In this document: piece after piece, positions 1-6,273 of the stretch
How the letters are laid out: every line of letters begins with the position of its first letter
Position numbering within the stretch: the first letter of the stretch is position 1
Source of the DNA: Tepidimonas sp.
Lineage (GTDB): Bacteria > Pseudomonadota > Gammaproteobacteria > Burkholderiales > Burkholderiaceae_C
Direction: 5' to 3'
Length of the DNA: 6,642 nt
NCBI GenBank assembly: GCA_025054905.1
Contig: JANWZF010000009.1
Span: 1-6,642, forward strand
Notes under the pieces: generated by a model
The model's input: only the letters and a program-made list of their open reading frames with translations
What the model was told of the DNA's origin: nothing
Databases searched by the model: none
Position numbers and translations under genes: made by a program

Positions 1-534
1 CTCGAGGCCGAACTTCTCGTACATCTCGTCCTGCCACTGCTCGACCAGGCTGCCAGGGGCGACGATCAGCACGCGCTGGGCGTCTGCCCGCATTGTGAGC
101 TCGCGGATGAGCAAGCCCGCCATAATGGTCTTGCCGGCGCCAGGGTCGTCGGCCAGCACAAAGCGCAGCGGCTGGCGCGGCAGCATCGACTCGTAGACTG
201 CGGTGATCTGGTGCGGCAGCGGCTCCACGTTCGACGTGTGCACCGCCATCATGGGGTCGAACAGGTATGCCAGATCGATGCGCAAGGCCTCTACGGCCAG
301 CTTGAAGTCTTCGCCGGGTGCATCGAATGCCCAGGGGCGTCCTGCCTCGGCCAACGACAGCTTGGCTTCGTCGGTGCGGAACAGCATCCGCTCCAGCAGC
401 TTGCCGTCGGCGGTCTTGTAGTAGACGGTCAGGGCATTGTCACCGACCGGCTCGGTCGTGACGATGCGCACCACCTGCCCGGGCTCCAGGCCCGTTATCG
501 CCGCATGTTTCTGGATTTGTTCCAGCTTCAGCAC
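1..534 (-). CDS. SNF2-like superfamily II helicase, N-terminal part (truncated by window edge)
   Basis: Partial gene: 178 N-terminal residues are visible and the rest lies off the left edge. After a roughly 90-residue N-terminal region (GRPWAFD near 65-71) comes LFDPMMAVHTSNVEPLPHQ (91-109), with Gln109 as the expected Q-motif residue. The Walker A/motif I is ADDPGAGKTIMAGLL (128-142), and VLIVAPGSLVEQW (155-167) fits motif Ia. This combination is typical of large (about 1000-residue) COG0553-type DEAD/DEAH helicases, ATP-driven nucleic-acid translocases that often sit beside DNA methylases or in defence islands. That role is inference here, since DExx, motifs III-VI and any C-terminal domain are outside the window. 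I chose the GTG at 534 because a strong GGAGGGAGAG precedes it and the start VLKLEQIQ matches the family pattern as I recall it. An in-frame ATG at 603 would add 23 residues with a poorly spaced ribosome site. By eye the gene is less GC-extreme than pyrD. Confidence 0.85.
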   Translation of the reverse strand, partial: MLKLEQIQKHAAITGLEPGQVVRIVTTEPVGDNALTVYYKTADGKLLERMLFRTDEAKLSLAEAGRPWAFDAPGEDFKLAVEALRIDLAYLFDPMMAVHTSNVEPLPHQITAVYESMLPRQPLRFVLADDPGAGKTIMAGLLIRELTMRADAQRVLIVAPGSLVEQWQDEMYEKFGLE

Positions 535-537
535 GAA

Positions 538-547
538 CTCTCCCTCC
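538..547 (-). promoter_or_regulatory. Strong ribosome binding site of the helicase gene
   Basis: Read on the minus strand this is GGAGGGAGAG. The GGAGG core (547-543) lies 8 nt from the GTG at 534. It decides the start in favour of this GTG over the in-frame ATG at 603, where a GAGGG abuts the codon without usable spacing. Confidence 0.7.
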
Positions 548-740
548 GTTTGGATCCTGGCCTGCGCGTTGGCCTTGGCTTGCAAGCTTCCTAAGCGTAG
601 CATCCCTCACATCAGGGGCTGGCCTGGTCACACGCAGGCCCGCTTTCAGCAGCCCGGCGAATATGCGCGACGTGACCGGGCAGGCAGCCAGGCCGCCGCG
701 GCGCAGGCGTACACCTGCACCGGCAAAGCCCGGCCAACCG

Positions 741-749
741 TGGCATGCT
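741..749 (+). promoter_or_regulatory. Possible extended -10 element of the oligopeptidase gene
   Basis: The bases TGG-CATGCT resemble an extended -10 (TGn plus hexamer, only 3 of 6 consensus bases). They end 7 nt before the ATG at 757, so transcription would begin at or very near the start codon. There is no good ribosome binding site and no clear -35. The call is weak alone and is supported mainly by the same geometry at pyrD and fpr. Confidence 0.25.
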
Positions 750-756
750 TGCGGAC

Positions 757-2829
757 ATGAACACCCGTCTTGACCCCAACCTGCTGGACAACCCGTTGCT
801 GGACTTTGGCGGACTGCCGCGTTTCGATGCGGTGCAGCCCCAGCATGTCGCGCCGGCGATGGAGGCCTTGCTGCATGCCGCCGAGGCGGCCTTGGCGCAG
901 GCCACCGCGCCGGACTTTGCGCCCGACTGGCAGCAGCTGGCGCGCACGCTGGACGTGGCCACCGAGCGGCTGGGCCGTGCCTGGGGGGTGGTCAGCCACC
1001 TCAACGCGGTGGCCGACACGCCTGAGCTGCGGGCCGCCTACAACGCGCTGCTGCCCCGCGTCACCGAGTTCTGGACCCGCCTGGGCAGTGACGAGGCGCT
1101 GTACGCCAAGTACAAAGCCCTGGACGACCACGCGCTGGATGCGGTGCAGCGGCGCGCCCGTGCGCTGGCGCTGCAGGGCTTCGTGTTGGGCGGCGCCGAA
1201 CTGCAGGGTGCCGCCAAAGAGCGCTTTGCCGCCATTCAGGAACGGCAGGCCGAGCTGGCGCAAAAGTTCAGCGAAAACGCCCTGGATGCCACCGACGCCT
1301 GGACCTACGACGCCACCGAGGACGAAGTCGCCGGCCTGCCGCCGGATGTGCGCGCCAGTGCCCGCGCGGCCGCCCAGGCCGCGGGCCAGCCACAGCGCTA
1401 CCGCCTGGGCCTGAAGCTGCCGGTCTATCTGCCGGTGATGCAGTTTGCGCATCACCGCGGTCTGCGCGAGCGGCTCTACCGCGCCTATGGCACGCGCGCC
1501 AGCGACCAGGCCGAAGGCGAGCTGCGGCGTTACGACAACACCGCCCTCATGCGCGAGCTGCTGGAGCTGCGCACCGAGGAAGCCCGGCTGCTGGGTTTTG
1601 CCAGCTTCGCGCATCTGTCGCTCAAGCCCAAGATGGCCGAGTCGCCCGAGCAGGTCATCGCGTTTCTGCGCGACCTGGCCCGGCGGGCACGGCCGCACGC
1701 CGAACGTGACGTGGCCGACATGCGCGCCTATGCCGCCTCGGAACTGGGGCTGGGCGATCCGCAGCCTTGGGACTGGACGTACATCGCCGAGCGGCTGCGC
1801 GAGGCGCGCTACGCCTACAGCGAGCAGGAGGTCAAACCCTACTTTCCGCTGCCGCGCGTGCTGCAGGGTTTGTTCGATCTGGTGGGGCGCCTGTTCGAGC
1901 TGCGCATCGTGCCGGATCAGGCCCCGGTCTGGCATCCCTCGGTGCGGGTGTTTCGCCTGGAGCGCGACGGAGAGCTGATCGGGCAGTTCTACCTCGACCC
2001 CAGCGCGCGCAGTGGCAAGCGCGGCGGGGCGTGGATGGACGACGTGCGCAGCCGCTGGCGCCGCCCCGACGACGGTCGGCTGCAGACCCCGGTGGCGCAC
2101 CTGGTGTGCAACTTCAGCGACGGGGCCGACGGCCGCCCGCCGCTGCTGACGCATGACGACGTCACGACGCTGTTGCATGAATTCGGCCACGGCCTGCACC
2201 ACCTGTTGACCCGCATCGATGAGCACGATGTGGCGGGCATCAACGGCGTGGAGTGGGATGCGGTGGAGCTGCCGAGCCAGTTCCTGGAAAACTTTGGTTG
2301 GGACTACGAGGCGCTGCAGGGCCTCAGCGGTCACGTCGACACCGGCGCTGCCCTGCCCCGCAGCCTGTTTGACAAGATGCTGGCTGCCCGCAACTACCAA
2401 AGCGGGCTGCAGCTGTTGCGACAGGTGGAGTACGCGCTGTTGGACATGCGCCTGCACCTGGAAGGCGCCCCCGATGGCGACGTGATGGCCCTGCTGGAGC
2501 AGGTGCGCGATGAGGTGGCGGTGCTGCGCCCGCCCGCCTGGCACCGCATGCCGCACACCTTCAGCCATATTTTCGCCGGCGGCTATGCCGCAGGCTACTA
2601 CAGCTATCTGTGGGCCGAGGTGCTCAGCGCCGATGCGTTTGCCGCCTTCGAGGAGGCAGCCGCCGAGCGGGGCAGCGTACTGGACGTCCCCACCGGCCGG
2701 CGGTTTCGGCAGGAAATCCTGGAGGTCGGCGGCAGCCGTCCAGCGCTGGAGTCGTTCCGTGCGTTCCGTGGGCGTGACCCGTCGATCGACGCGCTGCTGC
2801 GGCACAAGGGATTGCAGGCCGCCTGCTGA
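757..2829 (+). CDS. prlC: Oligopeptidase A, M3 family zinc metallopeptidase
   Basis: A cytoplasmic zinc peptidase that cleaves short peptides, including cleaved signal peptides and protein-breakdown products (gene also called opdA). The 690 residues are close to the roughly 680 of E. coli OpdA. The zinc site is complete: HEFGH at 474-478 supplies His474, His478 and the catalytic Glu475, and Glu504 in VELPSQF is the third ligand, matching the thimet-oligopeptidase spacing. The tyrosine-rich substrate loop HIFAGGYAAGYYSYLW is at 604-619, with a conserved HTFSH-type approach just before it. The N-terminus NPLLDFGGLPRFDAVQPQHV is typical of the proteobacterial enzyme. I chose ATG 757 (MNTRL); an in-frame ATG at 745 adds four residues, and neither has a clear ribosome site. 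The gene diverges from the helicase and converges on rpiA. No signal peptide or frameshift is seen. Confidence 0.96.
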   Translation: MNTRLDPNLLDNPLLDFGGLPRFDAVQPQHVAPAMEALLHAAEAALAQATAPDFAPDWQQLARTLDVATERLGRAWGVVSHLNAVADTPELRAAYNALLPRVTEFWTRLGSDEALYAKYKALDDHALDAVQRRARALALQGFVLGGAELQGAAKERFAAIQERQAELAQKFSENALDATDAWTYDATEDEVAGLPPDVRASARAAAQAAGQPQRYRLGLKLPVYLPVMQFAHHRGLRERLYRAYGTRASDQAEGELRRYDNTALMRELLELRTEEARLLGFASFAHLSLKPKMAESPEQVIAFLRDLARRARPHAERDVADMRAYAASELGLGDPQPWDWTYIAERLREARYAYSEQEVKPYFPLPRVLQGLFDLVGRLFELRIVPDQAPVWHPSVRVFRLERDGELIGQFYLDPSARSGKRGGAWMDDVRSRWRRPDDGRLQTPVAHLVCNFSDGADGRPPLLTHDDVTTLLHEFGHGLHHLLTRIDEHDVAGINGVEWDAVELPSQFLENFGWDYEALQGLSGHVDTGAALPRSLFDKMLAARNYQSGLQLLRQVEYALLDMRLHLEGAPDGDVMALLEQVRDEVAVLRPPAWHRMPHTFSHIFAGGYAAGYYSYLWAEVLSADAFAAFEEAAAERGSVLDVPTGRRFRQEILEVGGSRPALESFRAFRGRDPSIDALLRHKGLQAAC

Positions 2830-2865
2830 AGCGGCGCCGCGGCGGCCCGTCGCCGCGGCCTTCAG
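2826..2865. terminator. Bidirectional hairpin between the convergent peptidase and rpiA genes
   Basis: A perfect 9-bp GC stem, GCCGCGGCG (2836-2844) against CGCCGCGGC (2851-2859), closes a 6-nt loop. Outside it CTGAAG (2826-2831) pairs with CTTCAG (2860-2865), leaving a 4-nt bulge (2832-2835) on the left. It fills the gap between two convergent genes and is symmetrical, so it can fold in either transcript. There is no long U-tract on either side, so it may be a GC-rich or Rho-assisted terminator, or a 3'-end stabiliser. Confidence 0.6.
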
Positions 2866-3566
2866 GCGCCGGCCGTGTCGAAGGTGACCGTGCGCACGCC
2901 CTCGGGCGTGCCCAGCAGGCACACGTGCGCGCGCTGATGCGCAAACACGCCCACCGTGACCACACCGGGCCAGTCGTTGACCATGCTCTCAAACGCCGGC
3001 GGATCGGCAATCGTCAAGCCCGTGACGTCCAGAATGTGCTGCCCGTTGTCGGTGACCAGCGGCGCACCATCGCGCAGGCGTACCCGCGCGGTGCCCCCCA
3101 GCGCTGCAAACTGCCGGATGATGCGCTGGGTGGCCATCGGGATCACCTCCACCGGCAGCGGAAAGCGCCCCAGCACCGGCACCCATTTGCTCTGATCGGC
3201 GATGCAGACGAAGCGCCGCGCCTGCGCGGCGACGATCTTTTCACGCGTCAGGGCCGCGCCACCGCCCTTGATCATGTAGCCGCGTGGGTCGATCTCGTCA
3301 GCGCCATCGATGTACACCGCCAGCTCTTCGACCTCGTTGGCGTCGAAGACGCGGATGCCGTGCGCACGCAGCCGCTGCGTGGTGGCCTCGGAGCTGGACA
3401 CGGCGCCGACGATGCGCTCGCGCTGCTGCGCCAGCGCGTCGATGAAACAGTTGACGGTGGAGCCGGTGCCGATGCCGATGATGTGCCCCTGGCCAATGTA
3501 ATCCAGCGCCGCTCGCCCAACCAGGGCTTTGAGTTCATCCTGGGTCATCGGGGTCGCAGCAGTCAT
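2862..3566 (-). CDS. rpiA: Ribose-5-phosphate isomerase A
   Basis: Interconverts ribose-5-phosphate and ribulose-5-phosphate in the non-oxidative pentose phosphate pathway, in the cytoplasm. The 234 residues are a little longer than E. coli RpiA (219). The phosphate-binding loop GIGTGSTV is at 31-38, and SSSEAT at 57-62 is the conserved SxxT-type segment. DGADEID (87-93) carries the aspartates matching E. coli Asp81 and Asp84. KGGGAALTREK (100-110) carries Lys100 and Glu109, matching Lys94 and the catalytic base Glu103. All active-site residues are present. I chose ATG 3566 because AGGAG lies 9 nt upstream; an in-frame ATG at 3548 would remove six residues. The gene diverges from pyrD across 60 bp and ends inside the shared hairpin with the peptidase gene. 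It appears to be transcribed alone. Confidence 0.97.
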   Translation of the reverse strand: MTAATPMTQDELKALVGRAALDYIGQGHIIGIGTGSTVNCFIDALAQQRERIVGAVSSSEATTQRLRAHGIRVFDANEVEELAVYIDGADEIDPRGYMIKGGGAALTREKIVAAQARRFVCIADQSKWVPVLGRFPLPVEVIPMATQRIIRQFAALGGTARVRLRDGAPLVTDNGQHILDVTGLTIADPPAFESMVNDWPGVVTVGVFAHQRAHVCLLGTPEGVRTVTFDTAGA

Positions 3567-3575
3567 CGGCTCGTT

Positions 3576-3580
3576 CTCCT
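3576..3580 (-). promoter_or_regulatory. Ribosome binding site of rpiA
   Basis: AGGAG on the minus strand, 9 nt from the ATG at 3566. It supports this start over the internal ATG at 3548. It also contrasts with the divergent pyrD, which has no such site. Confidence 0.7.
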
Positions 3581-3614
3581 GGTGGGGGTTGGCTCAGAGG
3601 GTCAGCGGGGATGC

Positions 3615-3620
3615 GACAAT
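3615..3620 (+). promoter_or_regulatory. Candidate extended -10 of pyrD, leaderless geometry
   Basis: TGC-GACAAT forms a TGn-extended -10-like element (hexamer 4 of 6 consensus bases) only 6 nt before the pyrD ATG at 3627. A start site at the usual distance would fall on or beside the A of ATG. No ribosome binding site lies in the 15 bases before the codon. The -35 is poor: TTGGCT at 3589-3594 is 20 nt away. Confidence 0.45.
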
Positions 3621-3624
3621 TATC
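3619..3624 (-). promoter_or_regulatory. Candidate -10 of rpiA
   Basis: Read on the minus strand this is GATAAT, 5 of 6 matches to TATAAT, in the only AT-rich patch of the 60-bp divergent region. It overlaps the candidate pyrD -10 by two bases. Transcription starting about 7 nt downstream would give rpiA a leader of roughly 45 nt holding its AGGAG site. The -35 position falls inside pyrD codons and shows no good match. Confidence 0.35.
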
Positions 3625-3626
3625 CG

Positions 3627-4682
3627 ATGAGCTGGCTGCCTTACGCCGCGCTGCGCACAGCGCTGTTTAGCCTGGACCCCGAGCAGGCCCACGACCTGAC
3701 CCTCAGCTGGTTGCAGCGTCTGCAGTCCACGCCGCTGCTGCGGCTGATGGCTGGGGCACGCGTGGACGATCCGCTGGAGCTGGCCGGCCTGCGGCTGCCC
3801 AACCGGGTGGGCCTGGCCGCCGGGCTGGACAAAAATGCCCGCTGCATCGACGCCTGGGCCGCGCTGGGCTTTGGGTTTGTGGAGGTCGGCACCGTCACGC
3901 CGCAGCCCCAGCCAGGCAACCCGCGCCCGCGCCTGTTTCGCCTGCCGCAGGCGCAGGCCCTCATCAACCGGTTCGGCTTCAACAACGAAGGGCTGCAGGC
4001 CTTCCTCGCGCACGTGCGCGCCAGCCGCGTGCGCCAGCGCCACGAGCCGGCGCTGGTGCTGGGGCTCAACATCGGCAAGAACGCCACCACCCCGATCGAG
4101 CGTGCGGTCGACGATTACCTGGTGGGCCTGCGCGGCGTGTACCCGTGGGCCGATTACGTGGCGGTCAACATCTCCAGCCCCAACACCGCCAACCTGCGCC
4201 AGCTGCAGAGCGACGACGCCCTGGAGCAGCTGCTGGCGGCGCTGGCCAGCGAGCGCGCCGCGTTGGCGCACGCCCACGGAGCGCGCAAGCCGATCTTCGT
4301 CAAAATCGCCCCCGACCTGGATGAGCCGCAGATCGCCGCCATCGCGCAGGCGTTGCGCCGCCACGGCATCGACGGGGTGATCGCCACCAACACCACGCTG
4401 GCGCGCGATGCGGTGCGCCACCTGCCCCACGGCGAGGAGGCCGGCGGCCTGTCCGGTGCACCGCTGCGCGCGGCCAGCAACCGCGTGATTGCAGCGCTGC
4501 GCCGCGAGCTCGGGCCCGGCTATCCGATCATCGGCGTGGGGGGCATCCTGAGCGCAGAGGACGCGCTGGCCAAACTGGAGGCCGGCGCCGACGCCGTGCA
4601 GATCTACACCGGCCTCATCTACCGCGGGCCAGCGCTGGTGGGGGAAGTGGCACGGGCACTGCAGCAGCGCGGCAGGCGTTGA
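3627..4682 (+). CDS. pyrD: Dihydroorotate dehydrogenase (quinone), class 2
   Basis: Oxidises dihydroorotate to orotate, the fourth step of pyrimidine synthesis, using FMN and passing electrons to the membrane quinone pool. The 351 residues fit class 2 (E. coli 336). The N-terminal helical extension (about 1-45, including SLDPEQAHDLTL), which binds membrane and quinone, marks class 2 rather than class 1. The barrel begins at GLAAGLDKNA (62-71), followed by EVGTVTPQPQPGNPRPRLFR (86-105) and INRFGFNNEG (113-122). NISSPNTANLR starts at Asn181, with the catalytic base Ser184 matching E. coli Ser175. VKIAPD carries the conserved lysine, and IGVGGI plus QIYTGLIYRGP near the C-terminus bind the FMN phosphate. 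The frame is open back to 2925, but that extension runs antisense through rpiA and is not coding; ATG 3627 gives the family start MSWLPYAALRTALF. It converges on dsbB across 48 bp in which I see no convincing terminator. Confidence 0.97.
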   Translation: MSWLPYAALRTALFSLDPEQAHDLTLSWLQRLQSTPLLRLMAGARVDDPLELAGLRLPNRVGLAAGLDKNARCIDAWAALGFGFVEVGTVTPQPQPGNPRPRLFRLPQAQALINRFGFNNEGLQAFLAHVRASRVRQRHEPALVLGLNIGKNATTPIERAVDDYLVGLRGVYPWADYVAVNISSPNTANLRQLQSDDALEQLLAALASERAALAHAHGARKPIFVKIAPDLDEPQIAAIAQALRRHGIDGVIATNTTLARDAVRHLPHGEEAGGLSGAPLRAASNRVIAALRRELGPGYPIIGVGGILSAEDALAKLEAGADAVQIYTGLIYRGPALVGEVARALQQRGRR

Positions 4683-4730
4683 AGGCGCCGCGGGGGCTGA
4701 AGATGCCACCACACGATCCATACCCTGCTC

Positions 4731-5243
4731 TCAGCGCGCCCGCCCCCAGGCCAGCGCGGCGAGGATGACCCCGAGCAGCGCCACGAAGTTCAAAAACGAC
4801 CAATTGGCAATCGTCAGACCCAGCCAGGTCCAGTCCACGGCGGTGCAGTCCCCACTGCCGCGAAAGATCAGCGGGATGGCGCGGCGCAGCGGCAGGGATT
4901 CGATCAGCCCGTAAAAATCGCGCCCGCAGGTCAGCACTTCCGGGGGAAACCATTGCAGCCACGACTGCCGCGCCGCCACAAACGCCCCCGCTGCCGCCAT
5001 GACGGCCGCCAGGACCAGCATCAGCGTACGGCCGCGCCCGGGCAGCACGAGGGCCCAAGCCGCCAGCAACGCCACACCCACCAGCGCATAGCGCTGCACG
5101 ATGCACATCGGGCAGGGCTCAAGCCCCACGACGTGCTGCAGGTACAGGCCAAACCCCAGCAGACCGCCACACCAGGCCACCACGACAGCCGGCACCGCGC
5201 GCGGATGAGCGCGCAGCCACAGCGACACATCCTGCATGGTCAT
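4731..5243 (-). CDS. dsbB: Disulfide bond formation protein B
   Basis: Inner-membrane protein that reoxidises periplasmic DsbA and hands the electrons to quinone. The 170 residues compare with 176 in E. coli DsbB. Both redox pairs are present: Cys44-Pro-Met-Cys47 in the first periplasmic loop (E. coli Cys41/Cys44) and Cys106 with Cys133 in the second loop (E. coli Cys104/Cys130). Arg51 sits where E. coli has the quinone-contacting Arg48. Four hydrophobic segments are visible, at about 16-36, 52-68, 73-91 and 140-163, with arginine-rich ends. The start is ambiguous: ATG 5243 and ATG 5237 are two codons apart, and TTG 5267 would overlap fpr. I chose 5243, 7 nt after the fpr stop. No strong ribosome site is seen, so translation is probably coupled to fpr. 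No dsbA is in the window. Confidence 0.95.
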   Translation of the reverse strand: MTMQDVSLWLRAHPRAVPAVVVAWCGGLLGFGLYLQHVVGLEPCPMCIVQRYALVGVALLAAWALVLPGRGRTLMLVLAAVMAAAGAFVAARQSWLQWFPPEVLTCGRDFYGLIESLPLRRAIPLIFRGSGDCTAVDWTWLGLTIANWSFLNFVALLGVILAALAWGRAR

Positions 5244-5250
5244 GGTCGGC

Positions 5251-6030
5251 TCAGTTGGCCTCGGCAAAGGCCCGCTCGATGACGAACTGGCCCGGCGTGC
5301 TGGTGTTGCCTTCGACGAAGCCGTAACGCTCGCACATCGCCTTCAAGTCGCGCAGCATCGCCGGGCTGCCGCAAATCATCACACGGTCGGTATCGGGGTT
5401 GAGCTGCGGCAGGCCAAGCTCGCGCGCCATCTGCCCGCTTTCCACCAGTTGCGGGATACGCCCCTGGCGCTCGAACGGCTCGCGGGTGACGGTGGGGTAA
5501 TAGCGCAACTGTTGGCGCACCATGTCCCCCAAAAACTCGTGCTGGGGCAGCTCCTGCGTGATGTAGTCGCGGTAGGCCAGCTCGGCCACCAACCGCACCC
5601 CGTGCACCAGGATCACCTGCTCGAAGCGCTCGTACGTGGCCGGATCGCGGATGATGCTCATGAACGGTGCCAGCCCGGTGCCGGTGCCGAACAGGTACAG
5701 GTGCTTGCCGGGCAGCAGATAGTCGATCACCAGCGTGCCGGTGGGCTTGTGGCCGACGATGATGGAGTCACCCGGCTGAATGTGCTGCAGCCGGCTGGTC
5801 AGCGGCCCGTCGGGCACCTTGATGCTGAGGAACTCCAGGTGCTCCTCGTAGTTGGCCGACACAATGCTGTAGGCACGCAGCAGCGGCTTGCCGTTGTCCA
5901 GGCGCAGGCCAATCATGGTGAACTGGCCGTTGAGGAACCGCAGGCCCGCGTTGCGGGTGGTCTTGAAAGAAAACAGCCGGTCGGTCCAGTGGTGCACGCT
6001 CAGGACGCGCTCATCGTCAAAGGCGCTCAT
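5251..6030 (-). CDS. fpr: Ferredoxin/flavodoxin-NADP(+) reductase
   Basis: FAD enzyme that moves electrons between NADPH and ferredoxin or flavodoxin in the cytoplasm, feeding iron-sulfur assembly, radical enzymes and oxidative-stress defence. The 259 residues match the short bacterial class I FPRs. The FAD domain includes FLNGQFTMIGL (32-42), RAYS (52-55, flavin-binding RxYS) and DGPLTSRL (74-81, phosphate contact). The NADP domain includes YLFGTGTGLAPFMS (112-125) and ICGSPAM (219-225). The C-terminus FVIERAFAEAN extends past an aromatic end, as in the Azotobacter/Rhodobacter subclass. The frame stays open to 6132, but the family start MSAFDDERVL is ATG 6030, preceded by a -10-like CAGAAT and no clear ribosome site. 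The gene is first of a pair with dsbB and diverges from yggX. Confidence 0.96.
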   Translation of the reverse strand: MSAFDDERVLSVHHWTDRLFSFKTTRNAGLRFLNGQFTMIGLRLDNGKPLLRAYSIVSANYEEHLEFLSIKVPDGPLTSRLQHIQPGDSIIVGHKPTGTLVIDYLLPGKHLYLFGTGTGLAPFMSIIRDPATYERFEQVILVHGVRLVAELAYRDYITQELPQHEFLGDMVRQQLRYYPTVTREPFERQGRIPQLVESGQMARELGLPQLNPDTDRVMICGSPAMLRDLKAMCERYGFVEGNTSTPGQFVIERAFAEAN

Positions 6031-6037
6031 GGCTCGG

Positions 6038-6043
6038 ATTCTG
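6038..6043 (-). promoter_or_regulatory. Candidate -10 of fpr, leaderless geometry
   Basis: CAGAAT on the minus strand (4 of 6 to consensus) ends 7 nt before the ATG at 6030, so transcription would begin at the start codon. A TTGTCC at 6064-6059 could be the -35 (4 of 6), but the 15-nt spacer is short. No ribosome binding site precedes the ATG. Confidence 0.35.
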
Positions 6044-6177
6044 TGGGGCCCAGAGGGCGGACAAGGTTGCAGGGAGGCCGAAATCAGGCAAGCGTAATAC
6101 CCCCGCCAGCATCTTGGCTTGATGGTGGTCAAACCTCGGTGCCTGCGCGGTCGCGGCGCCGTCGGGTACAGTGACGG

Positions 6178-6197
6178 TTTGGTTCAATCGTACCAAA
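6178..6197. promoter_or_regulatory. Operator-like dyad between fpr and yggX
   Basis: Perfect 6-bp arms TTTGGT (6178-6183) and ACCAAA (6192-6197) surround an 8-nt centre. The dyad lies in the 258-bp divergent region and begins 6 nt after a TACAGT -10-like hexamer on the plus strand (6167-6172). The size and symmetry suit a dimeric regulator site. No U-run follows, so a terminator is unlikely. I cannot name a regulator: it does not match the SoxR box as I know it, and chance is possible for arms of this length. Confidence 0.35.
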
Positions 6198-6237
6198 GCC
6201 CAAATACCTGTCTGCGGGATGCGACATGACGGCCCGT

Positions 6238-6243
6238 TATAAG
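6238..6243 (+). promoter_or_regulatory. Candidate -10 upstream of yggX
   Basis: TATAAG matches 5 of 6 bases of the -10 consensus and lies 45 nt before the yggX ATG, leaving room for a leader with its ribosome site. No good -35 sits at the right distance. TACAGT at 6167-6172 and TGC-GACATG ending at 6228 are competing candidates. Confidence 0.3.
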
Positions 6244-6273
6244 GGACCGGACGCATCGGCCCGCAAGGCTGCA

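Noticed and set aside
646..2922. A 758-codon open frame on the minus strand opposite prlC
   Set aside because: Antisense shadow of a GC-rich gene. Its translation is rich in low-complexity Q/G/A/R/V stretches and shows no family motifs, while the plus strand encodes a full-length M3 peptidase with an intact zinc site.
2925..3626. Upstream extension of the pyrD frame by about 230 codons
   Set aside because: It runs antisense through rpiA, whose active-site residues are all present, and class 2 PyrD begins at MSWLPYAALRTALF.
3594..4721. A 375-codon minus-strand frame opposite pyrD
   Set aside because: Shadow frame without recognisable domains. The plus strand holds complete PyrD.
4668..4730. 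Possible terminator between pyrD and dsbB
   Set aside because: Only a 6-bp CGCGGC/GCCGCG stem with a 13-nt loop at 4668-4692 and no U-tract. This is expected by chance at this GC content.
6031..6132. N-terminal extension of Fpr by 34 residues
   Set aside because: The added residues match no FPR feature, and MSAFDDERVL at 6030 gives the usual length of about 259.
6154..6161. Palindrome CGGCGCCG in the fpr/yggX region
   Set aside because: Short all-GC palindromes are common in such sequence, and nothing around it suggests function.
5236..6174. A 312-codon plus-strand frame opposite fpr
   Set aside because: Low-complexity shadow of fpr. The minus strand carries FAD and NADP motifs in the right order.
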